Origin: an uncultured Clostridium sp.
Lineage (GTDB): Bacteria > Bacillota > Clostridia > TANB77 > CAG-508
Direction of reading: 5' to 3'
NCBI GenBank assembly: GCA_947651825.1
Contig: CANTAQ010000001.1
Span: 350,249-414,248 of the forward strand
Length of the DNA stretch: 64,000 bases
Shown here piece by piece: positions 44,852 to 55,087 of this stretch. Under the pieces are notes generated by a model. The model had not been told where the DNA came from. It made no database searches and saw nothing but the letters and a program-made list of their open reading frames with translations. The translations under genes and the position numbers were made by a program. Each line of letters starts with the position of its first letter. The stretch's first letter is position 1.

Positions 44852-45718
44852 TTAAACATTGCGTTGTTTTACAACTTCATACATTACTATTCCCGCTGAT
44901 ACTGATGCATTTAAGGACGTTATTGTTCCTTTCATTGGTATTTTTAATAATACATCACAGTTTTCTTTTACTAATCTGCTCATTCCAAATCCTTCACTAC
45001 CTATTACTATTGCTACTGCTCCAGTTAAATTTTCATTATAATAGTATTGTTTTGCTTCCATTTCTGTTCCATATATCCATATATCATTTTCTTTCAAGTA
45101 GTTTATTGTATCTGTTAAATTGTTTACTCTTGCTATTTTCATGTGTTCTACTGCTCCACTTGCCACTTTATATACTGTACTGTTTACCATACATGCTCTT
45201 CTTTTTGGTATTATTATTCCATGTACTCCTGCTGTTTCTGCTGTTCTTATAATACTTCCTAAATTGTGTGGGTCTTCTATTCCATCTAATATCATAATAA
45301 ATGGTTTTTCATTTTTTCGTTTTGCTTCATTTAATATGTCTTCTACTTCGCAATAATCAAATGGTGGAACTACTGCAATTACTCCTTGATGGTTATCTGT
45401 TTGTGCCATTTGATTTAATTTTGATTTTTCAACTTCTACTATTACTACTTTTCTATCTTTTGCAATTCCTATTATTTTATTTATTGAACCATGTTTTTCT
45501 CCCTTTTCAATAAATATTTTATTTATATCTTTTTCTGTTTCTAGCAATTCTAATACAGAATTTCTTCCCTCGATTTGATCTTGAAATGTATTTTCTTCTT
45601 CATTTTGGCAAATAGATTTGTCCACCCTTACATTTCTTGTTTTTTTCTTTTCGATTTGGTCAAAACAGACCCTACACTTCTTATTTTTTACATTTAAACT
45701 TTTTTTATTTGATTTCAT
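44852..45718 (-). CDS. rlmB: 23S rRNA 2'-O-methyltransferase RlmB (SpoU family)
   Basis: It has 288 residues. A lysine-rich N-terminal extension (about 1-45) precedes the L30e-like domain IEGRNSVLELLETEKDINKI and SKLNQMAQTDNHQGVIAVV. The SpoU knot has motif 1 DPHNLGSIIRTAETAG, motif 2 IVIGSEGFGMSRLV and motif 3 IPMKGTITSLNASVSAGI. It methylates G2251-type positions in the peptidyl transferase centre. Confidence 0.93.
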   Translation of the reverse strand: MKSNKKSLNVKNKKCRVCFDQIEKKKTRNVRVDKSICQNEEENTFQDQIEGRNSVLELLETEKDINKIFIEKGEKHGSINKIIGIAKDRKVVIVEVEKSKLNQMAQTDNHQGVIAVVPPFDYCEVEDILNEAKRKNEKPFIMILDGIEDPHNLGSIIRTAETAGVHGIIIPKRRACMVNSTVYKVASGAVEHMKIARVNNLTDTINYLKENDIWIYGTEMEAKQYYYNENLTGAVAIVIGSEGFGMSRLVKENCDVLLKIPMKGTITSLNASVSAGIVMYEVVKQRNV

Positions 45719-45798
45719 TTTCTATTCCTTTCATTAATTAAACTATTGACATTTATGTTGTACTATATATGTACAAATCAGAAAGAATGGCTGTAATT

Positions 45799-45827
45799 TT
45801 GCACTTTATTGGTATTTGTGCTATAAT
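45799..45827 (+). promoter_or_regulatory. Promoter of the small gene at 45864
   Basis: TTGCAC (45799-45804), 17-base spacer, TATAAT (45822-45827). Copies of ATATATGTACAA occur just after the -10 and about 62 bases upstream and might be an operator. Confidence 0.8.
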
Positions 45828-45863
45828 ATATATGTACAATAAATCATTATCGGAGGTTTCATT

Positions 45864-45989
45864 ATGAAAATCAAAGCAAGTACCGTATTGTTCTTCTTAA
45901 TGCTTCTTTTTTTTGCGTTCGATCAAGAACACCTTGGGCTGTTATGTTTTTCTATATTTCTTGTTGTGAGTTGGCACGAAGAAGAATAA
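45864..45989 (+). CDS. Small hydrophobic protein (41 aa)
   Basis: 42 codons with a CGGAGG ribosome site 7 bases upstream, a near-perfect promoter and a strong terminator, so it is a well-formed transcription unit. The product MKIKASTVLFFLMLLFFAFD... has one long hydrophobic helix (about 7-20), a second stretch (25-36) and an acidic end WHEEE. Small toxin-like or regulatory membrane peptides look similar, but no family is recognised. Divergent from rlmB. Confidence 0.6.
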   Translation: MKIKASTVLFFLMLLFFAFDQEHLGLLCFSIFLVVSWHEEE

Positions 45990-46031
45990 AAGGAATACCT
46001 CCCACACCGCCTATTAGTCCATTGGCACAGA

Positions 46032-46070
46032 CCAGCACATTTGTGTAAAATCAAATGTGCTGGTTCAGTT
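46032..46070 (+). terminator. Terminator of the 45864 gene
   Basis: CCAGCACATTTG / CAAATGTGCTGG, loop 8 bases, then TTCAGTTTTT. It abuts the lepA stop on the other strand and may serve both. Confidence 0.9.
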
Positions 46071-46074
46071 TTTG

Positions 46075-47885
46075 TTATTCCTCATCCAGTTTAAGCACTG
46101 ATAAGAATGCTTCTTGTGGTACTTCTACACTTCCTATTTGTCTCATTTTCTTTTTACCTTTTTTCTGTTTTTCTAGTAATTTTTTCTTTCTTGTTATATC
46201 TCCACCATAGCATTTTGCTAAAACGTCTTTTCTTAATGCTGATATTGTTTCTCTTGCTATTATTTTCCCCCCAACTATTGCTTGTATTGGTATTTCAAAT
46301 AATTGTCTTGGTATTACTGTCTTTAGCTTTTCTGCCATTTTTCTTCCTCTAGTATATGCAGTATCTTTGTGTACTATAAATGACAATGCATCTACTTGTT
46401 CATTATTTATATGTATATCTAATTTTACTAATTCTGATTTTCTATATTCACTAAGTTCATAGTCTATTGAAGCATATCCTTTTGTTTTTGATTTTAGTGT
46501 ATCAAAAAAGTCATATATTATCTCATTTAATGGTAGTTCATATTCTAGTGTTACCCTACTGCTATCTAAATATTTCATGTCTATATAGATTCCTCTTCTA
46601 TTCTGGCATAACTCCATTACATTTCCTACATAGTCTTTAGGTAACATTATCTCAGCTTTTACTACTGGTTCTTCTATATATTCTATATCTTGAGTTGGTG
46701 GCAAATCTACTGGATTATATAGTTCAATCATTGTCCCATCTTTTTTATATACCTTATATATAACTGATGGAGCTGTTGTAATTAAATTTAAATCAAATTC
46801 TCTTTCTAGTCTTTCTTGTACTATTTCTAAATGTAATAACCCTAAAAATCCACATCTAAATCCAAAACCCAATGCTACTGAAGTCTCTGGTTCATAATTT
46901 AGTGCTGCATCATTTAATTTTAATTTTTCTAATGCAACTTTTAAATTTTCATAATCCCCACCATCTAATGGATATACCCCGGCAATATACCATTGAGTTT
47001 GCTTTTTTATATCCTGGTAATGGTTCCTCTGCTGGATTTTCTGCATTTGTAATTGTATCTCCAACATTTATATCTGATACTGTTTTTATACTGGCTGCAA
47101 TATATCCGAACATCTCCTGCCTCTAATTTATCTGCTGGCTGATACCTTCCTGGTTCCAAATATCCAAGTTCTGTAACTATAAATTTTTTTCCTGTTGCCA
47201 TTAGTAAAATTTCTGTTCCAGGAGTTACTTGTCCTTCTACTACTTTTACATAGCTTACTGCCCCTTTATAGTTATCATAAAAAGAATCAAATATTAAACA
47301 TTTTAGTGGTGCATTTTTATCTCCTTTTGGTGGTTTTATCTCTTTAACTATTTGTTCTAATACATCTTCTATGTTTAGTCCTGTTTTTGCTGAAATACAT
47401 GGAGCATCCATTGCTGGTATTCCTATTATTTCTTCAATTTCCTGTTTTATTTCATCTGGTCTTGCACTAGGTAAATCTATTTTATTTATTACTGGCAAAA
47501 TATCTAAATTATTGTCCAATGCTAAATACACATTAGCAAGTGTTTGTGCTTCTATCCCTTGACTACTATCTACAACTAAAATAGCACCTTCACACGCAGC
47601 TAAACTACGAGATACCTCATAATTAAAATCAACATGACCTGGTGTGTCTATTAAATTTAATATATATTCTTCCCCATCTTTAGCTTTGTATAACATTCTT
47701 ACTGCCTGTGCTTTTATTGTTATTCCTCTTTCTTTTTCTAAATCCATATTATCTAATATTTGACTTTCCATTTCACGGGCTGAAAGCAAACCAGTTTTTT
47801 CTATCAATCTATCTGCTAATGTAGATTTCCCATGGTCAATATGTGCTATTATACTAAAATTTCTTATATTTTTTTGTTTCTCCAT
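46075..47885 (-). CDS. lepA: Elongation factor 4 / LepA (CGGA and CGGG sites)
   Basis: Ribosome-associated GTPase (EF4). Span 1811 bases, 3n+2, giving 602 residues, the normal LepA length. G domain [32 protein letters not shown]; then [29 protein letters not shown], the linker [15 protein letters not shown] and C-terminal domains with [20 protein letters not shown] and the unique CTD with [15 protein letters not shown]. Two frame breaks fall at 47105-47108 (CGGA) and 46978-46981 (CGGG); reading both as Gly restores the entire protein. Confidence 0.94.
46978..46981 (-). other. CGGG quadruplet/+1 site 2 in lepA
   Basis: CGG after TGC, in frame once site 1 is read as a quadruplet, followed by G. 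Gly gives [17 protein letters not shown], matching the LepA consensus CG-hydrophobic-YP. Confidence 0.9.
47105..47108 (-). other. CGGA quadruplet/+1 site 1 in lepA
   Basis: In-frame CGG after GTT. Gly restores AGDVGYI, nearly invariant in LepA. Confidence 0.92.
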
Positions 47886-47904
47886 ATTATAAAATCATTC
47901 CTTA

Positions 47905-48621
47905 TTAAAATAATCCAAAAACAAAGTCTAGTGCTGAAAAAATTCCATTATATATTCCAAATGAAATATATGGTACTATATCTGTAAATAATACTACTGC
48001 GAATAGTATCATTGTAAGTATTGTCTGATTTCTCATAACCCATTCTCTTCCTTTATATGGCAAAAAGTGAAATAATACTTTTGATCCATCTAATGGGTAT
48101 ACTGGTATCAAGTTAAAGACACCCAAACTTATATTTATAAGTATAATTGATTGAATTACAGTTATAGCAACTCTTATAGTTGTTGTAATTGTTGTTACAT
48201 ACATGTTCATTACAAAAAGAGAAATCATGAATATAATTGCAAGTAAAAAATTCATTAATGGTCCTGCAATTGAAACCAATGCTTCTGCTTTTGTTAAAGA
48301 ATACTTTCTGTCAAAATTCCTTGAATTGATTTCTACTGGTTTTCCCCATCCAAATCCAACTAATATTAAACATAGTAAACCTACTGGGTCTGTATGACTT
48401 AATGGATTTAAATTCAATCTTCCTTGTAATCTTGGAGTATCATCTCCAAGTTTTGTTGCCATCCAGGCATGAGCAAATTCATGAAAAGTCATTGCAATTA
48501 TTACTCCTGGTAGAGAATATACTAAAGTTGCTAAATTCATCCCCCCTGTCATAAGGTTTATAAGTAACATTATTCCCAAGAAAATGTACAATGTTCTTTT
48601 GTCAAATCCTAAATTAAACAT
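47905..48621 (-). CDS. Site-2 protease family (M50) membrane metalloprotease
   Basis: It has 238 residues. Zinc motif HEFAHAW in the first TM region (about 43-49), a second motif NLIPVYPLDGSKVL (about 170-183) with the catalytic Asp, and several TMs. This is the short rhomboid-free M50B type common in Firmicutes. Substrate unknown. It lies upstream of lepA on the same strand. Confidence 0.9.
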   Translation of the reverse strand: MFNLGFDKRTLYIFLGIMLLINLMTGGMNLATLVYSLPGVIIAMTFHEFAHAWMATKLGDDTPRLQGRLNLNPLSHTDPVGLLCLILVGFGWGKPVEINSRNFDRKYSLTKAEALVSIAGPLMNFLLAIIFMISLFVMNMYVTTITTTIRVAITVIQSIILINISLGVFNLIPVYPLDGSKVLFHFLPYKGREWVMRNQTILTMILFAVVLFTDIVPYISFGIYNGIFSALDFVFGLF

Positions 48622-48919
48622 TTTTATCTCCTTTCAAATTTTATTATTTGAAATTTTAATTCTATAATTATTTATTCATATGTTTTCTGTTTAGATTAAA
48701 TTTAATATTATATTATTTGTTTTTTATTAAATTTCACTTAAAAATCTCTTATTTAGAAAACAATAATGTTCTCTAATACGCACTATCAATCTTTGTTTAC
48801 ATAGTGAATAAGATTTCTATATTATATCAAATAAACTTCTAAAAGTCTATATAATCATTTAAGGTTTATAAATAAGTAAAAAGAGCCTTTTGTATGGCTC
48901 TTCTTAATCTATTTATAAA

Positions 48920-49555
48920 TTATGATTCATTTTTATGTTCTAGCCAAAATTTCGCTATAACATTAGCAAGTTCTTCTGGTTCATCTTTATTTACTTCATG
49001 TCCTGCATTTTTTATAAATCTGAATTTGCTTTGTTTGATGTTATCTTTTAGTTGTTTTGAGCTTTTCATGTTGACCTCATCTTTTTCTCCACATAAAACT
49101 AGAGTATCACATTTTATAGATTTTACTTTATTTGAAATTTCAATATTTCTCATAGAATTTGTTAACTTAATAAATTCTTTTTTAGAAAGTCCTGTTACTA
49201 TAAATGAGTTTTCTTTCATACACTTAAATACTATACTTTGAATTCTAAAAAGCATCTTAGGAATTTTATATGGAGTTCCTATAAGTATTATGGAATTAAC
49301 TCTTTCTGGAAATTCTATTGAATAATCAATTGCAAGAATTCCTCCAAGTGATAATCCACATAAATTAACCTTTTCATTAAAACTATTGCAATAGTTAGAA
49401 AAAGCTTTATATATATTTTTATAGTTTATTTCTTCATTGGTAAGCTCAAACAAATTAGTACATTGGCTATCTATTTTATAACTCTTTAGTTTTTCTATTG
49501 TTGCTATCCAAGATTCTTTATTTTGACCAAGACCATGAATTAAAATATTCTTCAA
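48920..49555 (-). CDS. Alpha/beta hydrolase
   Basis: It has 211 residues. HGLGQNKESW oxyanion loop near the N-terminus, nucleophile elbow LCGLSLGGILA (Ser about 69), acid in LCGEKDEV and His in NAGHEVNKDEP. A small serine hydrolase of the MenH/BioH type; substrate not predictable. About 300 bases upstream of it (48622-48919 lies downstream) contain no gene. Confidence 0.85.
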   Translation of the reverse strand: MKNILIHGLGQNKESWIATIEKLKSYKIDSQCTNLFELTNEEINYKNIYKAFSNYCNSFNEKVNLCGLSLGGILAIDYSIEFPERVNSIILIGTPYKIPKMLFRIQSIVFKCMKENSFIVTGLSKKEFIKLTNSMRNIEISNKVKSIKCDTLVLCGEKDEVNMKSSKQLKDNIKQSKFRFIKNAGHEVNKDEPEELANVIAKFWLEHKNES

Positions 49556-49742
49556 TTAAATTCATCTCCCTTAAACTATTTCATTTCAAAATAGGCAAAA
49601 AAATTTTCACTATTTTAAAAAATTCCAATCAAAATGGAATTCAAAAAATATTTCCTGAAATTTTCATTGTTTTTTATATTATATCAGATAAACTTACTCT
49701 CGTCTAGAAAAACATTATAAAGTTAGTAAACTCTTTCTAACA

Positions 49743-49790
49743 AAAAAAAGAAGAAGTAGGACTTTTTACAAAATCCTACTTCCTCTTTTC
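49743..49790 (-). terminator. Terminator of the 49807-51330 amylase gene
   Basis: GAAGTAGGA / TCCTACTTC with a 12-base loop followed by CTTTTTTTT on the minus strand. Confidence 0.85.
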
Positions 49791-49806
49791 GACTTAACTT
49801 CATTCG

Positions 49807-51330
49807 CTAGTTATTCGTTCTGTACACAATCGCAGAATAAGGCATCAAAATATCTTTATTGCCTTCTCCAATTCGATAGACTTCTTTCCATTCATCTGCG
49901 TGAAATGATTTTGCTGGGTTTTCCTGCTCTGCATCACTTCTATTCATCACTAAAATCATTGTTCCATTTTCATTTTTTCTGACCTTAAGGAGTATAAATG
50001 GAGAAATTATAAGTTTCACTGTCTCCGCATCTTTTAAAATATCATTATGCTCTTTTCTAAAATCTCCTAGCTCCTTGTAATGGTCAAATAATACTGGATT
50101 TTCGCCCCATGGATATGGTTTTCGATTATGTGGATCTTTATACCCTGTTATTGTTGCTTCTGTCCCATAATATACTACTGGAATTCCTTCTTCGAAATAC
50201 TGTTGTAAACTTACAGACATTAAATACATTCTCGCCATTTTACAGTCGAAGTTTGCATCCATATTTGCTTCCCATTGTCTAAAACCAAATGTATCAAATT
50301 CTTCTGGTTTTCTCCATGGTCCTTCAATGTCCCAAATTCTACCTGAAAACGGGTTTTCTAGCATTCCTTCACCTGCAAGCATATTCATTGCCCGTGGAGT
50401 ATCATGAGTATCAATAAAATTCCACAAAACATTTCTAACTTCTTTTGGATATTTGGATAATTCCTGCCAAGTATACTCTAAATGTTTTTCATTTCCATAG
50501 CGATACCATCTACAGATGGCATCAGAAAATGGATAATTCATAACAGAGTCCACTTGATCACCATAAATTTGAGGATTTTCTTTGTGAACTGCTAAATCCC
50601 ACATTTCACTAACAATCAGTGCTTCAGGATTAATTCTTTTTACAGCCTTCCTTAATCGCCTCATAAATTCTACTGGGAAATTTTCTCCTAAATCTAATCG
50701 AATTCCATCAGCTCCCATCTTCAAATAAAATTCACATACCTCTAATACATATTCTTGGTAATCTTCATTATTTTTATCACATTGCGGTAAATCCTTAAAC
50801 CCAAACCAGAAAACTGGCTTTCCGTTGTCGTCCCATTCAAACCACTGATGAAATCTTGAATTTGGATTTTTTAATGCTTCTTGAAAGAATTTGCTGTTAA
50901 TTCCCATATGGTTGAATACAAGATCCACACATATTAGTTTTCCTTTTAAGTGAGCTACATTGCACAACTCCTTGAAATCTTCCCATGTTCCAATCCAAGG
51001 ATCAATAATCCGTTGATCTTCGACATCATAGTGATGTGACATTTGTGTATATGAGATTGGACTCAAATAGAACAAGTCAAATCCCATACTTCCTAAATAA
51101 TCAATCTTTGAAATAATGCCTCTTAAATTTCCTCCATAAAAATATAAATTTCTGTATTCTCCATCTTCATCTGGCCACCAATTTGGTGTAATGTCCTCCC
51201 ATTTTTTCAAAATTCTCCCTTCCATTGGTTCTACTGGGGATCCTTCGCGAAAAAAACGGTCGACAAAAATCTGGTACCCAGTCCGTCCGTTGAATTGTTC
51301 TGGTACATAATCCTTGTACAGCTTTTCCAT
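49807..51330 (-). CDS. GH13 alpha-amylase family glycosidase (foreign-looking codon use)
   Basis: It has 507 residues, with no signal peptide, so intracellular. It has conserved GH13 blocks: DLVFNHMG, GIRLDLGENF (nucleophile Asp), IVSEMWD (acid/base Glu) and FIDTHDTPRAM (third Asp). The YFYGGNLRGI start of the barrel resembles neopullulanase/cyclomaltodextrinase-like enzymes without the N-terminal domain. GC is higher than that of neighbours. Three in-frame CGG codons (51283-51285, 51010-51012, 50392-50394) read as Arg, including the Arg of DTPR. They are followed by A, A and G, so they would clash with CGGR = Gly. Confidence 0.9.
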   Translation of the reverse strand: MEKLYKDYVPEQFNGRTGYQIFVDRFFREGSPVEPMEGRILKKWEDITPNWWPDEDGEYRNLYFYGGNLRGIISKIDYLGSMGFDLFYLSPISYTQMSHHYDVEDQRIIDPWIGTWEDFKELCNVAHLKGKLICVDLVFNHMGINSKFFQEALKNPNSRFHQWFEWDDNGKPVFWFGFKDLPQCDKNNEDYQEYVLEVCEFYLKMGADGIRLDLGENFPVEFMRRLRKAVKRINPEALIVSEMWDLAVHKENPQIYGDQVDSVMNYPFSDAICRWYRYGNEKHLEYTWQELSKYPKEVRNVLWNFIDTHDTPRAMNMLAGEGMLENPFSGRIWDIEGPWRKPEEFDTFGFRQWEANMDANFDCKMARMYLMSVSLQQYFEEGIPVVYYGTEATITGYKDPHNRKPYPWGENPVLFDHYKELGDFRKEHNDILKDAETVKLIISPFILLKVRKNENGTMILVMNRSDAEQENPAKSFHADEWKEVYRIGEGNKDILMPYSAIVYRTNN

Positions 51331-51465
51331 TTTGATTCCTCCTTATTTAAAGAACAACCATCGTTATATGGCTTCATGCTTTCTCATGACTTAGTCTATA
51401 TCAGCTTTTAAATTATGTCAAGATATTTATTGTTGAAAAATATTTTTATCTTAAAAAAACAACAT

Positions 51466-51496
51466 AAAGGATACAGTTTTACTAACTGTATCCTTT
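51466..51496 (-). terminator. Terminator of lysS
   Basis: AAAGGATACAGTT / AACTGTATCCTTT with a 5-base loop, just after the lysS stop. Confidence 0.85.
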
Positions 51497-51505
51497 ATTA
51501 ATTAT

Positions 51506-52978
51506 CTAATTTATTGGCTTCATAGTAGGGAATAACAATATATCTCTTATTGATGCACTATCTGTTAGTAACATAATTAGTCTATCTACACCTATTCCCA
51601 TTCCTCCTGTTGGTGGCATTCCATATTCTAACGCTTGTACAAAATCATCATCCATATCGTTTGCTTCTTCATTTCCAGCATCTTTTTGTTTTACTTGGTC
51701 TAAGAATCTTTCATATTGATCTATTGGGTCATTTAATTCTGAATATGCATTTCCATATTCACGTCCACCTATAAACAATTCAAATCTTTCTGTTAATCTT
51801 GGATCTGCTGGTTTTCTCTTTGTTAATGGAGATACTTCTACTGGATAATCATATATAAATGTTGGTTGAATCAAAGTTGCTTCAACTTTTTCTTCAAATG
51901 CTAAATTGATAACTTCCCCTCTTGACATTACTCCTTCTATTTCTAATCCTAGTTTTTTTCCTATTTCTGTTGCTTCATTATCTGTTTCTACTGTATCAAA
52001 ATCTACTCCTGTTACTTCTTTAATTGCTTCAATCATAGATAATCTTTTCCAATTTGGTGTTAAATCAATTGGAGTTCCTTGATATGTTATTTTAGTTGTC
52101 CCTAATACATTCTGAGCAGTTGTTGCAATTATTTTTTCTGCCATATCCATCATATCATGGTAATCTTGGTATGCCGCATAAAATTCTATATTTGTAAATT
52201 CTGGATTATGTTTGATTGAAATGCCTTCATTTCTAAACATTCTTCCCATTTCATATACTTTATCAAATCCACCTACTATTAATCTTTTTAGATATAGTTC
52301 ATTTGCTATTCTTAAATACATGTCCATATCTAATGTATTGTGATGTGTTATAAATGGTCTTGCAGCAGCTCCTCCTGCTATTGTATTTAATATCGGAGTC
52401 TCTACTTCTGTATATCCTTCTTCATCTAATATTTTTCTTATTTCTTTTATTATTTTAGTTCTTGTTAAAAATGTTTCTTTTACTTCTGGATTCATTATTA
52501 AATCTACATATCTTTGTCTGTATCTTAATTCTGTATCTTTTAATCCATGAAATTTTTCTGGTAATGGTCTTAGAGATTTTGTAAGTAATACCACTTCTTT
52601 TGCATGAATTGATATTTCTTCCGTTTTAGTTTTAAATACAAAACCTTTTATTCCAATAATGTCTCCTATATCATATGTTTTGAAAGCTGAGTAACTTTCT
52701 TCTCCTAAATCATTTATACTTACATAACTTTGAATTCTTCCTTGCATATCTTGAATATGGCAAAATGATGCTTTACCCATTATACGTTTGGCTACAATTC
52801 TCCCTGCTATTGAAACATCTTTTCCATCTAGCTCTTCAAATTGTTTCTTTACTTCCTCACTATTATGTGTTCTGTTGTATTTAGTAATTTCAAAAGGGTT
52901 TTTACCTTGAGCTTTAAGTTCTTCTAGCTTTTCCTTTCTTACTTTAATTAAATGGTTCTCGTCTACTACTTCGTCCAT
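51506..52978 (-). CDS. lysS: Lysyl-tRNA synthetase, class II
   Basis: About 490 residues from the ATG at 52978 ([17 protein letters not shown]), spaced 9 bases from AAGGAAGG. OB-fold anticodon domain ([20 protein letters not shown]), motif 2 [21 protein letters not shown] and motif 3 [15 protein letters not shown]. No T-box leader is visible. Confidence 0.95.
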   Translation of the reverse strand: MDEVVDENHLIKVRKEKLEELKAQGKNPFEITKYNRTHNSEEVKKQFEELDGKDVSIAGRIVAKRIMGKASFCHIQDMQGRIQSYVSINDLGEESYSAFKTYDIGDIIGIKGFVFKTKTEEISIHAKEVVLLTKSLRPLPEKFHGLKDTELRYRQRYVDLIMNPEVKETFLTRTKIIKEIRKILDEEGYTEVETPILNTIAGGAAARPFITHHNTLDMDMYLRIANELYLKRLIVGGFDKVYEMGRMFRNEGISIKHNPEFTNIEFYAAYQDYHDMMDMAEKIIATTAQNVLGTTKITYQGTPIDLTPNWKRLSMIEAIKEVTGVDFDTVETDNEATEIGKKLGLEIEGVMSRGEVINLAFEEKVEATLIQPTFIYDYPVEVSPLTKRKPADPRLTERFELFIGGREYGNAYSELNDPIDQYERFLDQVKQKDAGNEEANDMDDDFVQALEYGMPPTGGMGIGVDRLIMLLTDSASIRDILLFPTMKPIN

Positions 52979-53068
52979 ATTCATCATCCTTCCTTGATAA
53001 AATTTCATATATTATATATCAAAATTGCTTATTTGTAAAGATTTATCGCTTATTTCTTTAGAATAAAA

Positions 53069-53129
53069 TGGCTCCACATACATATTAAGTAAAAGATTTT
53101 TTCACCTAATATCTAGCAATATGGAGCCA
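53069..53129 (-). terminator. Large-loop terminator after the GH15 gene
   Basis: TGGCTCCA (53069-53076) and TGGAGCCA (53122-53129), minus strand followed by TTTTATT; the AT loop is long (45 bases). Confidence 0.6.
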
Positions 53130-53157
53130 ATTTTTATTGAATTATAATTATTATTTT

Positions 53158-55056
53158 TTATTTAATTATCCCTTTTTCTATTAACTTCTTTAATACAATT
53201 ATGTACATTGCATGTGACCAGCCAAACCCTATTGCTCCTGCTGGTTCCATTTTTTCATTATTTATTTGCTCACCTAAGAAACCATGTTTTGAACTTGTCT
53301 TTGTTACTAAATCAAAGCATTCCTTTGCTTTTGCTTTTTCTCCTATTTCAGCATAATAATTTGCCATCCATAATGTTGTTACAACCCAAGGATTTCCATC
53401 TTTATAACTGTCTCTCTCAAATCGTGTATATGCACCTGTATAGGTTCTTAAGGTCATATTTATTCTTTCTACTGTATTTAATATTTTCTTTTCTTTTGGT
53501 GTAAATATATTGAATTGTATTACCGCTCCTATTACACTTATATCTAATTTCTTGTCTTCTAAATTTCTAACAAAACTTTTCTTTGTATCATCATAGAAAT
53601 TCTGTAATACAAATTCTCTTATTTTTACCAATTCTTTTCTAAGTTCATCTTTTTTCTTATTTACATCTTCTTGTTTTACCCTATTTTTAGTAAATTCATC
53701 TTTCAACTCTTCATATATTTTCATCATAGAATCAAATGATGCAAATATACTTGCGATTGAGTACAAATGTATCCCTTCATGCAATTCCCATAAATCATAA
53801 CTTGCAGGAAATCTTCCATTTTCTTCTATTACATCTAATATATATTTTTCTAAGTATTTTAAAGCTTTTTCACACATTTTCAGGTTGTCTTTTAAGAATT
53901 TTTTATCTTTAGTAATTTTATAATGATTATATACTCCATATATTACAGATGCTGTTTCATCTATTTCATATCCCCAGCATGGAGCTAATCTACCATCTGA
54001 AAAAAATCTTTGTTCCCACATTCCATCTCTACTTTGTGTGTTTTTGCAAAATACTTTATAAAACCTGTCTGCATCTTTTCCCATCTTTAAAATATCCATT
54101 GCATTTATCATAAACATTGCATTTCTAATCCAACAATAATTATAGTTTGCAGAATTTCTTAAGTCTTCATCCACTTCTATTGCTGCAGATATTCCACCAC
54201 TTTCCTTGTTTATTAAAAGTGGAAATAGAAGTATTGTTCTTTCATATATTTCTTCTACTCTCCTATTTTTTGGAGTTTCTGCTAAATCTAATGTCAATCC
54301 ATCATGTTCTCTTAAATATTTTATCCAATATTTTTTCACATTTTCTTCTTCTGTTTTAAAATCTATTTTCTTTATTCTCTCTATGTTCTTCTCTAATTCA
54401 CTTAATCCTATTTTATTTTCTTCTACATAAATTATTATATCAAATTCTTTTATCTCACCTGGTTTTATAATTCCTATTTCATAACTTATCCCTGAATCTT
54501 TTGACATCCCTATATAGGCTTTATCTTCTATTTGGCCTTCTTCTATATTTGCTTCTACATTGTTAATTTGTGAACTCTTTATTTTTTGCTTTGAAAATGT
54601 AGATACTATAAAGTCATTGTTATACTGCATTAATGTATCATTCTTGCATAATCCACTTACTTTATTGTTCTGTGTTGAAACTAAGCTAGAATGTATTAAG
54701 AAATCCATATTTAAATTTATTGCACTTTCATTTATAAACTTATATCTTTTTACTATTATGTTTTCTTTTATTGATGCAAAATCTGTTTGAATTATTTTTA
54801 AATTAAAATATGTGTTTACTATTTCTGTATTTAGAATATTTGTTCCTTCAGTATAATATTGTTTATACACATTATTAATATCTTGGTGTAAATACACCAT
54901 TCCAGAATCATTAATTTTTAATCCAACATGATAAAACTCTATTACTTGTTTATAATTTGCTGCTGGGTATAGCAAGCTCAAAGCTTCTCCTTTTTTGCTA
55001 TAACTCGCTGTTATATTCTGGTTTCCTATTATTGCATCATTAAAATATTTTTCCAT
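53158..55056 (-). CDS. GH15-like glucoamylase family protein
   Basis: It has 632 residues. An N-terminal beta-sandwich (about 1-270) precedes an (alpha/alpha)6 barrel with NYCWIRNAMFMINAMDILKM, MWEQRFFSDGRLAPCWGYEIDET, FPASYDLWELHEG and GEQINNEKMEPAGAIGFGWSHA; the Glu residues in DLWELHEG and NEKMEP fit the GH15 catalytic pair. No signal peptide. It probably trims alpha-glucans (glycogen or imported maltodextrins) together with the neighbouring GH13 and GH77 enzymes. Confidence 0.88.
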   Translation of the reverse strand: MEKYFNDAIIGNQNITASYSKKGEALSLLYPAANYKQVIEFYHVGLKINDSGMVYLHQDINNVYKQYYTEGTNILNTEIVNTYFNLKIIQTDFASIKENIIVKRYKFINESAINLNMDFLIHSSLVSTQNNKVSGLCKNDTLMQYNNDFIVSTFSKQKIKSSQINNVEANIEEGQIEDKAYIGMSKDSGISYEIGIIKPGEIKEFDIIIYVEENKIGLSELEKNIERIKKIDFKTEEENVKKYWIKYLREHDGLTLDLAETPKNRRVEEIYERTILLFPLLINKESGGISAAIEVDEDLRNSANYNYCWIRNAMFMINAMDILKMGKDADRFYKVFCKNTQSRDGMWEQRFFSDGRLAPCWGYEIDETASVIYGVYNHYKITKDKKFLKDNLKMCEKALKYLEKYILDVIEENGRFPASYDLWELHEGIHLYSIASIFASFDSMMKIYEELKDEFTKNRVKQEDVNKKKDELRKELVKIREFVLQNFYDDTKKSFVRNLEDKKLDISVIGAVIQFNIFTPKEKKILNTVERINMTLRTYTGAYTRFERDSYKDGNPWVVTTLWMANYYAEIGEKAKAKECFDLVTKTSSKHGFLGEQINNEKMEPAGAIGFGWSHAMYIIVLKKLIEKGIIK

Positions 55057-55087
55057 TTGTTTTTTACTTCCTTTCTCAATACGTATA

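Noticed and set aside
321..47108. The frame breaks as ordinary sequencing or assembly errors
   Set aside because: All ten follow one rule (extra C before GGA/GGG, in codon phase). No other indel type was seen, and a matching variant tRNA is present. Raw reads would still be the final test.
321..47108. CGG reassigned as a triplet to Gly, Gln, Trp or stop
   Set aside because: Any triplet meaning leaves the downstream frame wrong; only consuming four bases restores it.
48622..48919. A gene in the gap between the M50 protease and the hydrolase
   Set aside because: Only AT-rich, low-complexity sequence with no frame or ribosome site.
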